DNA from: Dechloromonas sp.
GTDB taxonomy: Bacteria > Pseudomonadota > Gammaproteobacteria > Burkholderiales > Rhodocyclaceae
Direction: 5' to 3'
Assembly: GCA_028687035.1 (NCBI GenBank)
Contig: JAQUAX010000010.1
Span: 62,001 to 126,000, forward strand
Length of the DNA stretch: 64,000 bases
Numbering within the stretch: the first letter of the stretch is position 1; each line of letters opens with the position of its first letter. A program made the position numbers and the translations under genes. Under the pieces are notes generated by a model. The model was not told the origin of the DNA. It ran no database searches and worked only from the letters and a program-made list of their open reading frames with translations. Positions 46,750 through 56,200 of the stretch are shown piece by piece.

Positions 46750-49320
46750 ATGCGACAGAACCGACATTTCCGACTTTCCGAGAAGAACCCCGACGGGCGG
46801 CGCATCCGTTTCCTGTCGAGCCTGCCTTCTTCGCTGTCCGAATCGCTGGGCGGCGATGCGCCGACCAGCTGGGTGACCGTGACCCGGACGGGCAAGTTTT
46901 TCGACCGCCGTTACGGCGAGTTCGAGATCACCCGGCAGATGTTGTCGGAGATGGTCAAGAACTTCGAGGCCGGCACCTACGGACAAGACATCTTCTTCGA
47001 CGTTTCGCACGAGCCCGACAAGGGGGCCGCGGCGAAGCTGCTGAAGCTGACGATCGAGGGCGACCGCCTGCGCGCCCTGGTCGAATGGACGCCCTACGGC
47101 GTCAAGGCGGTGAAGGAGCGTGGCTTCCGCTACCTCTCCGCCGAGTTTCACGAGAACTGGCAGGACAACGAACAACGCGCGACCCATGGATGCGTTCTCC
47201 TCGGGGCTGGCCTGACGACTCGGCCGGTGATCAAGCGCCTCGATCCGATTTCGTTGAGCGAGCAACCCGACGACGGCGCCGCCGCAGCAATCCTGCTGCA
47301 CCCGACGCTGCTTTCCGAACTGATTTCCGAGGTAAGGACCACCATGAAAAAGCATCTTGAACAACTCAAGGCGGCGCTGGCCGCGAAGAAACTCTCCGAG
47401 GCCGCCATTGCTTCGGTGCTCAAGGCCGCCGAGCAGGCGATGACCGGCATGACCGACGAGGCGCAGATGAAGGCGCTGTGCGACGCGCTGGAGGATGGCG
47501 CGGTGAAGCTGGCCGAGTCCGGCCAGACGCCGGGCAACATCAGCATTTCGCTGGGCATGAGCGATGCCGCCGTGGCCGATCTGGTCGCCAAGAAGCTGGC
47601 CGATGCCCAGTCCGACGCCAAGAAGCTCGCCGAAACCGCCGACTCGCGCCGCAAGCTGCTGGCCGATACGGTCGGCGAGAAGGTCAAGGATGCCGAGATC
47701 GTCGAACAGGTCTGCAAGCCGTTCGCCGCGCTGGTCGCCACGCTGTCCGAAGATGCCGTGAAGGCCGTCGCCGTCGAGGTGATCGCCCTGGCCGAGCCGC
47801 TGGCCGCCCAGAAGCAGCTGGCCGCGATGGGCTTCGGCGGTTTCCGCGGCAATGCCATCATCAGCGTGGATTCGTCGAACCAGGTCAAGGCGCTGCAGGA
47901 AGCGATCGACAAGCGACTGGGCATTGCCGGCATGCCGGCCCGCCGCCGCTTCGAGCTTTCCGGCGGCATCGAGGTCGCCGAAGGCAAGGCGCTGGCCGAG
48001 AAGGTGCTCGCCGAATTCGACCGCCGCAACGGCGCCCAGCTGCACGCCGAGCACAAGATGCTGGCCGGCGGCGACGGCATCATGTCGGATGTCGCCGTGC
48101 CGACGATTTTCGAGCGCACCGTGATCCGCGAAGTGCTGTACCAGATGGTCGGCATGTCGCTGGTGGACGTCGGCACCGATGCCTTCGCGCAGTCGGTCTC
48201 GATCCCCTACAGCTATCGCGACACGACCGCCGCCGGCAAGAACGACACCCGCACCTATGAAGGCCAGGGGGTGAAGCGCGCCGGCATCAAGCAAGCGATG
48301 GACATCGCTTACCCGATCCCGCAGAAGCTGGCCTTCGAGGTTTCGGACGAACTGCGCTACCTGATGGGCAACGGCCAGCTGAATTTCGACATCCTCGGCG
48401 AGAACGCCCGCAACGCGATCCGGATCATCGGCGAGGACACCGAGCGCCTGATCTGGAACGAGCAGGTGAACGCGGCCGACGAGTACGGCGCCGTGGCGGT
48501 GGCCAACGAAGGCCTGACCGGCGTCAACGGGGCGAACAAGATTTTCGTGCTGGCCAAGTTCCCGGTGGTCAAGCCGCGCAAGATCTTCGACCTGCAGGGC
48601 AACCAGGTCGGCAACACGATCAACCCGGTCTCCTGCGTCTTCGACGGCGCCGCCTGCCTCGAATACGACGGCACCGGCACCCAGGCCAACGGCACCTACT
48701 TCGTGCTGGACTACCAGCTGGGCGAAGTGCGCTTCGTCAATCAGGCAGGCGTCCTGCAGACCCCGGCCAACGCCAAGGTCATCACCCTGTCGTACAGCTA
48801 CGCCAGCAACGCGGCGACGTGGGATACCGACCTCGGCGGCCTGAAGACCAAGGAGCGCTACGACGACCTGCTGTACCGCATCGGCCTGCGCAAGGCGCTG
48901 CTCGAAGACCAGCGCAGCTACCCGGCATCCCAGATGCTGATGTCGGGCACGCTGATGACCGCCATCGAGCAGGCCGAGAGCTTCGGCGCCAACTTCGCCC
49001 GGCCCGGCACGACGCTGGACCAGAACGGCAACCTGGGCGCGGTCAAGGGCATCCCCGGCTTCAAGAGCTACGCGCCGGGCCTGCAGCTCGGCGATAACCG
49101 GATCGTGATCGGCCAGCGCGGCCTGACCCGCTTCCGGATGCTGAAGCCGTGGGCGCTCGGCCAGCTGCAGGACCAGAAGGACTCCAACGGCCGCTTCACC
49201 GGCAAGAAGGAAGCCTACGGTGACCAGTTCATCGCGCTGCACACCCCGTCCCCGCTCAAGGCGGGCCTCACGTCGATCGTGCTGTACAGCGCGACGGGCC
49301 GGGTGAATCGCGCGTCCTAA
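46750..49320 (+). CDS. Fused phage head protease, scaffold and major capsid protein
   Basis: The frame encodes 856 residues. Residues 1 to about 195 resemble Mu I-type prohead proteases (FFDVSHEPDKGAAAKLLK, GFRYLSAEFHENWQD). Residues about 199-400 are helical and charged like a scaffold (MKKHLEQLKAALAAKK, repeated Ala/Lys/Glu). Residues about 430-856 are the capsid-like part, with VAVPTIFERTVIREVLYQMV and LEDQRSYPASQMLMSG. An internal ATG at 47344 follows GAGGTAAGGACCACC, so a shorter scaffold-capsid product may also be made. The ATG at 46750 (GAGGGCGCG before it) is preferred over an open extension to 46582 that has odd composition. Confidence 0.82.
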   Translation: MRQNRHFRLSEKNPDGRRIRFLSSLPSSLSESLGGDAPTSWVTVTRTGKFFDRRYGEFEITRQMLSEMVKNFEAGTYGQDIFFDVSHEPDKGAAAKLLKLTIEGDRLRALVEWTPYGVKAVKERGFRYLSAEFHENWQDNEQRATHGCVLLGAGLTTRPVIKRLDPISLSEQPDDGAAAAILLHPTLLSELISEVRTTMKKHLEQLKAALAAKKLSEAAIASVLKAAEQAMTGMTDEAQMKALCDALEDGAVKLAESGQTPGNISISLGMSDAAVADLVAKKLADAQSDAKKLAETADSRRKLLADTVGEKVKDAEIVEQVCKPFAALVATLSEDAVKAVAVEVIALAEPLAAQKQLAAMGFGGFRGNAIISVDSSNQVKALQEAIDKRLGIAGMPARRRFELSGGIEVAEGKALAEKVLAEFDRRNGAQLHAEHKMLAGGDGIMSDVAVPTIFERTVIREVLYQMVGMSLVDVGTDAFAQSVSIPYSYRDTTAAGKNDTRTYEGQGVKRAGIKQAMDIAYPIPQKLAFEVSDELRYLMGNGQLNFDILGENARNAIRIIGEDTERLIWNEQVNAADEYGAVAVANEGLTGVNGANKIFVLAKFPVVKPRKIFDLQGNQVGNTINPVSCVFDGAACLEYDGTGTQANGTYFVLDYQLGEVRFVNQAGVLQTPANAKVITLSYSYASNAATWDTDLGGLKTKERYDDLLYRIGLRKALLEDQRSYPASQMLMSGTLMTAIEQAESFGANFARPGTTLDQNGNLGAVKGIPGFKSYAPGLQLGDNRIVIGQRGLTRFRMLKPWALGQLQDQKDSNGRFTGKKEAYGDQFIALHTPSPLKAGLTSIVLYSATGRVNRAS

Positions 49321-49336
49321 CGTCATGGGCGACTTC

Positions 49337-49369
49337 CCCCGGCCGGTTTGTCCGGTCGGGGATTTTTTC
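49337..49369 (+). terminator. Terminator after the capsid gene
   Basis: A 10-bp stem CCCCGGCCGG / CCGGTCGGGG (one G-T pair) with a 5-base loop is followed by ATTTTTTC. It can lower transcription of the downstream connector and tail genes relative to capsid. Confidence 0.88.
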
Positions 49370-49377
49370 AGGATGAG

Positions 49378-49779
49378 ATGATGAACAAGATCCCCGTTTC
49401 GAATTCCGGCGCGTCGGCGATGTTCGTCGGCAGCGCCATGGTGATGCCGGGCGAAACCCGGCTTTTCGACCCGAGCGAACTGCCGCCGGAGTACCGCCCG
49501 GTGGCGGCGGCTGTTGCCGAGGCGGCGCAGGACGATCCGCTGCTGGCCCTGGCCGACCTCTCGGTCGCCAAGCTGGCGGTCGGCCTGCCCGACCTATCCG
49601 ACGACGAACTGGTGCGCCTGGAAGCGATCGAGCAGGCCAAGGAGAAGCCGCGGGCTGGCGCGCTGGCCGAGATCGCCGCCGAGCGCCTGCGCCGTGCCGA
49701 GCAGAGCGCGCCCGGCGGCCTGTCGGACAGCACCGGCGAACCCGGCGACCAGTCCGGCGACGGCGGAGCCGGCGAGTAA
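49378..49779 (+). CDS. Phage protein of unknown function after capsid
   Basis: 133 residues. The N-terminal part has a beta-rich FVGSAMVMPGETRLFDPSEL. The middle is helical (LSDDELVRLEAIEQAKEK), and the C-terminus is a low-complexity Gly/Asp/Ser tail. Two ATGs in tandem at 49378 and 49381 follow AGGATGAG. A head-completion role is possible from position only. Confidence 0.7.
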   Translation: MMNKIPVSNSGASAMFVGSAMVMPGETRLFDPSELPPEYRPVAAAVAEAAQDDPLLALADLSVAKLAVGLPDLSDDELVRLEAIEQAKEKPRAGALAEIAAERLRRAEQSAPGGLSDSTGEPGDQSGDGGAGE

Positions 49780-49782
49780 GCC

Positions 49783-50391
49783 ATGCCCGGAACGATGTCC
49801 CGCGCCGATCTGGTGGCTGACCTGAAGGCCGCGCTGATGGATTCGGCGCGCACCTTCTCGGCGCCGGCCGATGCGGATTTCGTCCGGATGCTCGATATCG
49901 CCGCCGCCGACATGCACCGGGTGCGACCGCGCAGCCTGGTCGGCGCCATCAACCTGCAGGCCGACAAGGCGGACTATGCGGCCCCGGCCGACATGATCGA
50001 ACTGCGCTCGATGCTCTGGGGCGTCGGGCAGCGCGCGCAGCCGTGGGAAAGGCGCTACGCCGGCCGGTTGCCGACGGCGCGCCAGATCGGCACGCTGATC
50101 CTGCTGTCGCCGGCGCCGACCGAACGGCAGATCCTGCTACTCGGGGCGGAGTTCAAATTCCTGTATGTGGCGCGCGATGCGATCTCGGATAGCGCAGGGC
50201 AGACGACCATTCCCGCCGACGACCGGCACCTGCTGCTGCTGCGCGCCCAGGCCGAGGCGATGCTGATGCTGGCCCAGCGCGACAGCGTGCGGCCGGTGCA
50301 GTCGGCGGCCGGACACGGAAGCCAGGCGAAGACCGGCCTGCCGGTCGCGCTGTGGAAAGAACTGATGGCCGCCTGGCTGGAGGCGGCATGA
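49783..50391 (+). CDS. Putative head-tail connector (adaptor) protein
   Basis: 202 residues, mostly helical: SRADLVADLKAALMDSARTF, FVRMLDIAAADMHRVRP. The length and place, after capsid and before an HK97 gp10-like gene, match adaptor proteins. A family could not be named with certainty. Confidence 0.6.
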   Translation: MPGTMSRADLVADLKAALMDSARTFSAPADADFVRMLDIAAADMHRVRPRSLVGAINLQADKADYAAPADMIELRSMLWGVGQRAQPWERRYAGRLPTARQIGTLILLSPAPTERQILLLGAEFKFLYVARDAISDSAGQTTIPADDRHLLLLRAQAEAMLMLAQRDSVRPVQSAAGHGSQAKTGLPVALWKELMAAWLEAA

Positions 50392-50972
50392 ACCGGATCG
50401 ACATCCGGATCGACAGCCTGAAGGCGACGGCCGCTTTCCGGGCTGCGCCCGACGTCATGGAGCGCCACGTCGACGGCGGCCTGATGCGCGGCGCCGCAGA
50501 AATCGCCGGCGAGGCGAAGCGGAAAGCCCCGAAGTCGCTGTCTAACCTGGCCAATTCGGTGATCTTCGGCAAGATCGGCCCGCTGACCTACGAGGTTCGG
50601 CCGGGCGTCGATTACGCGCTCTGGGTGGAGTCCGGCAGCGGCCCGGCGGCCGGGCACGCGAAGTATTACCCCAACCCGGACAACCTGCTGGCCTACCTGA
50701 TGACCAGCCCGCGGGCGCGCGGCTTCGACCGCTGGAGCCGCAGCGAACGCGGCCGCCTTGAGCAGGAAATGGTCATCGCGCGCCGGGCGCAGGCCTTCGC
50801 CTGGTGGATCTACCAGCACGGCACCCGGCCGCAGCCATTCATGGCGCCGGCTGCCCAGGAAAAGCGCAGCGCCTGCGAAGACTTCGTGCGCGCCGCGGTC
50901 GACCGCGGGATTGCCGAGGTTTTCGGCGCCGGCACGGTGAGAGAGCGATGGGAACGCCGAACGACACGCTGA
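50388..50972 (+). CDS. HK97 gp10-like head-tail / minor tail protein
   Basis: 194 residues with the gp10-family layout: GAAEIAGEAKRKAPK at the N-terminal third, YALWVESGSGPAAG in the middle and GTRPQPFMAPAAQ near the C-terminus. These proteins join head to tail. The ATG overlaps the upstream stop after GGAGGCGGC. Confidence 0.78.
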   Translation: MNRIDIRIDSLKATAAFRAAPDVMERHVDGGLMRGAAEIAGEAKRKAPKSLSNLANSVIFGKIGPLTYEVRPGVDYALWVESGSGPAAGHAKYYPNPDNLLAYLMTSPRARGFDRWSRSERGRLEQEMVIARRAQAFAWWIYQHGTRPQPFMAPAAQEKRSACEDFVRAAVDRGIAEVFGAGTVRERWERRTTR

Positions 50973-51376
50973 ATGCGCTGCTCTCCGGGCTGCAGGCCGC
51001 TTTGCCTGGGCGCCTTGTGTCGCGCTCCCACGTCCCGCTTTCGCTGCGCCCGGTCGGCGATCTGGAAAAGGGCGTGCTCGCCCTGGTCAGCCTCGGCGAA
51101 GGGGACTACGCGAACTATCGCGGCCGGGAAGCGCAACTGGGGCGCATCAGCGCCCTGCTGATCGGGCATTTGATCGTAAGCGAGCAGGCCGAGGCGATCG
51201 CCGTCGAGCAGGCCGAGCTGGCGCTGGCCGAAGAGATCAAGGCATTCCTGCGCGGCAATCTGCCGACCGGCGTGAGCAGCTGCCTGGCCGATGGCTTCAA
51301 GCAGAGCGGGCAACTCGAGTTCCCGCGTGGATGGATCGTTTTTCAACTGGAGGTGCAAGGTGTCGAAGAAAACTGA
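50948..51376 (+). CDS. Putative tail terminator protein
   Basis: 142 residues; NDTLNALLSGLQAALPGRLV opens it and ALVSLGEGDYANYRGREAQ follows. Between gp10-like and tail tube genes, tail terminators (gpU/gp37-like) are expected. It overlaps the gp10-like gene by 25 bases. The family assignment is from position and size. Confidence 0.6.
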   Translation: MGTPNDTLNALLSGLQAALPGRLVSRSHVPLSLRPVGDLEKGVLALVSLGEGDYANYRGREAQLGRISALLIGHLIVSEQAEAIAVEQAELALAEEIKAFLRGNLPTGVSSCLADGFKQSGQLEFPRGWIVFQLEVQGVEEN

Positions 51377-51560
51377 AGCAGCCGCGGCCGAGCCGCTGGC
51401 CGAATCCCAAACCGCCGACGAGGCGCTGCCGGTCGCCGCGCCGATCGACCTCTATGCCGGCCAGGGCGGCAGCTACGTCGTCGACCCGAAAACCGGAGTG
51501 CGGACGCTCGTCGAGCGGACCGAGCATGTCGCCGAGACCGGCGGCGTCAACCAAAAGTGA
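51360..51560 (+). CDS. 66-residue phage protein before the tail tube
   Basis: It starts at GTG after CTGGAGGTGCAAG. It is Ala/Glu-rich at first, then GQGGSYVVDPKTGVRTLVER. It overlaps the preceding gene by 17 bases. Not recognised; small proteins with VxDPxTG cores are common ahead of tail tube genes. Confidence 0.6.
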   Translation: MSKKTEAAAAEPLAESQTADEALPVAAPIDLYAGQGGSYVVDPKTGVRTLVERTEHVAETGGVNQK

Positions 51561-51568
51561 GGTGAGCC

Positions 51569-52504
51569 ATGCCCAAGTTCCAGAACAAGAACGCCATCCT
51601 GGCGAAGATCGAAACCACCTACGGGACGGACGCCGTACCGACCGGCGCCGCCAATGCGATCCTGCTCGTCGATGAGCCGGAAATCGTCCCGCTCGATATG
51701 AGCACGGTGGATCGCAAGCTGATCCGCGAGTATTTCGGCAATTCCGAACAGCTGCCGACCGGCGTCTTCGCCCGCGTCAACCTGAAGTGCGAAATCGCCG
51801 GATCCGGTACCGCCGGTACGGCGCCGGCCTGGGGGCCGCTGCTGCGCGCCTGCGGCTTCGCGGAAATCATCACCGCCGCCACCAAGGTCGAGTACAAGCC
51901 GGTCACCAGCAACCCGGAAGCCTGCACCATCTACGCCAACAAGGACGGCCTGCTGCACAAGCTGACCGGCGCCCGCGGCAACGTGAAGCTGAATTTCGCG
52001 GTCGACGACATTCCGCGCTTCGATTTCTCTTTCATCGGCCTGTTCAACCCGGTGACGGATGTCGCGATGCCGGCCACGACGCTGACGGCCTGGAAGACCC
52101 CGCTCGCCGTGAACAAGGCAAACACGCCGACCTTCACGCTGCACGGCAATGCCGCGCCGCTGCAAAGCCTGGCGCTGGACATGGGGAACCAGAACGACTT
52201 CTACAGCCTGCCGAACGCCACCGAGTCGATCCTCTTCTCGGGCCGCCAGCCCAAGGGCCAGGTCTCGATGGAGGCGGTTTCCATCGCCGTGAAGGACTGG
52301 TTCACCACGGTGAAGAACGTGACGCTGGACACCCTGCAGCTCATCCACGGCACGGCCGCCGGCAACAAGGTGCAGATCGACGCGCCGAAGGTGCAGATCA
52401 ACAGCCCGAAGTACGGCGGATACAAGGGCGTGCTGATGCTCAACGGCGACCTCGCGCTGATGCCGAACGCCGGCAACGACGAACTCGTGATTACCGCGCT
52501 GTAA
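51569..52504 (+). CDS. Major tail tube protein
   Basis: The 311 residues open with NKNAILAKIETTYGTDAVPT, a typical start of siphovirus tube proteins, followed by a beta-rich body (LNFAVDDIPRFDFSFIGLF) and a C-terminal region with KSPKYGG-like INSPKYGGYKG. It precedes the chaperone pair and tape measure, as expected. AGGTGAG precedes the ATG. Confidence 0.82.
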   Translation: MPKFQNKNAILAKIETTYGTDAVPTGAANAILLVDEPEIVPLDMSTVDRKLIREYFGNSEQLPTGVFARVNLKCEIAGSGTAGTAPAWGPLLRACGFAEIITAATKVEYKPVTSNPEACTIYANKDGLLHKLTGARGNVKLNFAVDDIPRFDFSFIGLFNPVTDVAMPATTLTAWKTPLAVNKANTPTFTLHGNAAPLQSLALDMGNQNDFYSLPNATESILFSGRQPKGQVSMEAVSIAVKDWFTTVKNVTLDTLQLIHGTAAGNKVQIDAPKVQINSPKYGGYKGVLMLNGDLALMPNAGNDELVITAL

Positions 52505-52522
52505 GCGCAAGAAAGGAAAAGC

Positions 52523-52834
52523 ATGGCCAAGTTCACCATCGACCCGAACCCGACCTTCGCGGAGACCGTCACCTTCCGCATGCCCGGCGGAAAGACCGGA
52601 TCGATCCGCGTCGATTTCCGCTACATGGACGCCGAAGCCTACGGCGAGCATTTCCAGAAGATGAAGGGCTGCAGCGATGCCGAGATCGCAGAGAGCATCG
52701 CCAGCGGCTGGGATGCCGCCGACGAGTTCGGCAAGGCGGCGCTGGAGCGCCTTTTCAACGCCTACCCGACGGCGGCCCGCGCCTTCTTTGCCACCTTCCG
52801 CACGGCGATCTACGGGGCGGACGAAAAAAACTGA
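52523..52834 (+). CDS. Tail assembly chaperone, short form (gpG-like)
   Basis: 103 residues ending ...ADEKN just before TGA. FRMPGGKTGSIRVDFRYMD is followed by a helical region. Placed between tail tube and tape measure and ending on a slippery heptamer, it matches the lambda G role: guarding the tape measure during tail assembly. Confidence 0.82.
   Translation: MAKFTIDPNPTFAETVTFRMPGGKTGSIRVDFRYMDAEAYGEHFQKMKGCSDAEIAESIASGWDAADEFGKAALERLFNAYPTAARAFFATFRTAIYGADEKN
52825..52831 (+). promoter_or_regulatory. -1 programmed frameshift site A AAA AAC
   Basis: The heptamer is in the correct frame (GAA AAA AAC TGA): tandem slippage by -1 continues as CTG ACC GAG into the open frame to 53193. The stop of the 0 frame is the very next codon. 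Confidence 0.8.
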
Positions 52835-53193
52835 CCGAGGCGGCCCGCTTCTGGGCCAGCGGCGGGCGCGACTATACGTCGGCGCTCGCCGACCTCAAGG
52901 CGCTCGGCATCCAGGGTGACGACGCACTGCTCTGGCTGAAGGAGAGCGGCGCCGACGAGGTGTCGGACGAGTTTGCCGTGTGGCCGTGCAATGCCGAGGC
53001 CGTTGCGGTATTCGAGGCGCTGGCCGATTGCTGGGTGCATCCGCCGCTGGGCGGCGACCCGATCCGGATCGACCGCGGCGAAATGCTGGCCACCCTGCAG
53101 ATGCAGGGCATCGAGGCGAGCCGCTACCCGGTGTTGTTCCGCCAGCTGAGGCTCATGCAGCAGGCGGCGAAGGACGAGTGGGCGGGACGGTAG
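52831..53193 (+). CDS. Frameshift extension of the tail chaperone (gpGT-like T part)
   Basis: 120 residues read only after -1 slippage, giving a 223-residue fusion. It starts LTEAARFWASGGRDYTSAL and ends AKDEWAGR, with no start codon or SD of its own at the beginning. The W-x-A-x-G-G-x-x-Y pattern suits chaperone T domains. Confidence 0.78.
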   Translation: MTEAARFWASGGRDYTSALADLKALGIQGDDALLWLKESGADEVSDEFAVWPCNAEAVAVFEALADCWVHPPLGGDPIRIDRGEMLATLQMQGIEASRYPVLFRQLRLMQQAAKDEWAGR

Positions 53194-53205
53194 GGGCCGG
53201 GTCCG

Positions 53206-53219
53206 CCCCTTTTTTTGCC
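53206..53219 (+). repeat. 14-bp phage repeat CCCCTTTTTTTGCC, copy 3
   Basis: Exact copy of the motif at 41072 and 46634, 26 bases before the tape measure ATG. It follows a small stem GGGGC / GCCCC, so it may work as a terminator here. Confidence 0.7.
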
Positions 53220-53244
53220 TTGGCCGCTGCGGAGAATCGGGCGC

Positions 53245-56200
53245 ATGAAGAATTCATCCGCCTCTTCGAACAACAACGTCAACGTCATCATCGGCGCCGA
53301 TGTCTCCGGCTTGCGCGACGGGGCGAATGAGGCCGCCGGGATCGTCGAGGATCTCGGCAAAAAAACCGGCGAGGCCGGTGAAAAGGCGCGCGTCGGATCG
53401 CATGCCTTCGAACTGATCAGCGGAAAAATCCGCAATTTCGCGGCCGATGCCGTCGGGGCCGCCGCCGCCACCGCCGAATTGGCCATGGCCGCCGCCCGCA
53501 TGCCCGGGCCGTGGTTGATCGCCGCCGCTGCGGTGGGTACCTACGCCAAGGCATCCCACGACGCGATGGTCGAGACGCGCGCCATGGACAACGCCATGGC
53601 GATCACCAGCAACTACGCCGGCATGACTGCGGGAACGATGCGGCTGTTGGCCGAGGACGTGGCCGCTGCCGGTACCGCCACCATCGGGCAGTCGAAGGAG
53701 ATCGTCACCGCGCTGGTCGCTTCGGGGAAGATCGGGGCCGCCGCGATCGGCGAAGTCTCCCGCCTTTCCGACGATTACGCCGCGGCGACCGGGAAGACGG
53801 TCGGCAAGATCGCGCCCGACCTGGTTCGCCTCTTTGCCGACCCGGCCAAGGGGGCTCGCGAACTCAACGAGTCGATGCACTTCCTGACCGAGACGCAGAT
53901 CGACCACATCGAATCGCTGCAACGCCTCGGGGATGCGCAGGGCGCCCAGCTTGAACTGGCGCAGGCGCTGGCTAACCACCTGCCCAAGCATGCGGCGCAG
54001 CTGGGCACGCTGGAGCGCGCCTGGGATGGCGTGAAGAAAGCGGCATCCAGCGCCTGGGATTCGATGATGGGCGTCGGCCGCGAGTCGACGCCCGAAGCAA
54101 CGGCGCGCCAGCTTGCCAGCGAACTCGATGCCCTGGCGTCCGGGCTGGGGACGACGCGCGACAAGCTGGCGGCCAAGGTTGCCGGCACGACGATGGAGTC
54201 GCGCGTTGCCCAGCTTGAGGCCGGGTTGCGCGAGGCGACCCGGTGGGCGTCCGCCGCTGCGACGCGGGCTGCCGAACAGGCCGCCTCGGCCGCCGACAAT
54301 GACCGGCGGAATCAGGCGGCCGGATTGGTCGCCAAGTATTCGACGCAGGCCAAGGTCGACGAGCTGATGGCGCAGCGAAAGCTGCTCGAGGAGACCGGCG
54401 TCGCCGGCAGCGACGAGGCGATCAAGAAGATCGACGCCGAGATCGCCAAACTGCGCGAGGTCAAGAAGGAGCGGGCATCGGCCGCGGCGCAGCTGATCGA
54501 GTCGGTCCGCGAGCGTATCGCCATCGAGGAAGCGGCCGCCGGAACGACGGAGCGCCTGAGCGAAGGCGAGCGGATCGCGCTGCGCGTGCGAACGGCGCTG
54601 GCGAACGGCACGCTGAAGATGACCGCCACCCAGCGCTCTGTCGTGAATGCCGAGCTGGACCGCCTGATCGCCCTGGAAAAATCGAACGCCGCCGAGAAGG
54701 AGGCCGCGAAGATCGCCGCCGAACGGGCGGCGATGCTCGGCCGCATGCTCGCTGAAGAGTTGAAGCGCGATGAAACGATCGAGAAGGCCAACGAAAAGCT
54801 GCGCGACGAGATCGAGATGCTGGGCATCTCGAAGGATGCGCAGGGCGAGTACCGGGCGGCCAAGATCGAGACGCAGGCCGCCAGCGAAGCGGCGACGGCG
54901 GCAGCGATCGAGGAACAGGCCGAGATGTGGAAGACGCTCGGCGTGCTGCCCGATGTGATCGAGGGCTATCTCGCCCTGGCGGCGGCGAAGCGTGAGTCGG
55001 CGGCCGATCTGACCGAGCAGGCCCGCCTGCTGCGGGAGAAGGGCGTCAAGGAGGTAGCGGTCAAGGCCGCCGAAGACGCGACGCGCCGGTGGGCGGAAGC
55101 GGCGAATGATATTTCGCGCAGCCTGACCGATGCCCTGATGCGCGGCTTCGAGTCCGGACGCAGCATGGCTGAAAACCTGATTTCGGCGATCAAGTCGGCC
55201 TTCGGGACGATGGTGCTGCGGCCGATCGTGCAGGCCGTCGTGATGCCGATCAGCAACGCTGTGGGCAGCGCCATCTACGGGCAGGCCGCCAGCTCGGCGG
55301 TAAGCGGCGGCACCAATATCATTTCTTCCGCAAACGCCCTGAACAACCTCTACGACGGCATCACCAGCAGCTTCGGCAACCTCGGCAACGCCGTCGGCTC
55401 TTACGTCAGCTACGCGCAGACCGCCTCGGGCTATACCTACGGCACGGCGGCCGGCAGTCAGCAATCGATGATGCTGGCCGCGCAGGATGCCGGCCTCACG
55501 ACGACGGGCAGCGCCGCGACGATGGGCACTGCCGCCAGCTACCTCGGCGGCGCCCTGGCCGGCTACGCGCTGGGCAAAATGATCTCCGGCGGATATTCCG
55601 TCATCGGCAAGTCCGGCAACACGGCCGTCATGGTCGGTACCGCCATTGGCTCGATCTGGGGACCGATCGGAGCGGCGATCGGCGGCGCCATCGGCGGCCT
55701 GATCAACCGCGCATTCGGCATGGGGCCGAAGAAGGTCACCGCCTACGGCGTCACCGGCACCTTCGGCGACGGCGATTTCGAGGGCAAGCAGTTCCAGAAG
55801 TGGAAGCAGGACGGCGGCTTGTTCCGCTCGGACAAGAAGGGCACGAACTACAGCCCGCTGGCGGCCAGCGCCGACTACGCGCTGTCGATGACCTTCCGCG
55901 CCGTGCAGGACAGCGCCATCGCCTACGCCGAGGCGATCGGCCTGGGTACGTCGGCCATCGAGGCCTACAGCAAGTCGATCACGATCAACCTCAAGGGCCT
56001 TTCCGACGAGGAAAAGCAGGCCAAGTGGGACGAGCTGTTCGCGACGATGAGCAACGAGATGGCGGCGCTGGCCGGCAACATCACGGCCTTCGCGCACACC
56101 GGCGAAACCGCCTCGCAGGTGCTGGAGCGCCTGGCCACGAACCTGACCGCGGTCAATGCGGTGATGGACAGCCTCGGCGACAACGCCTTCGCGGTGTCGC

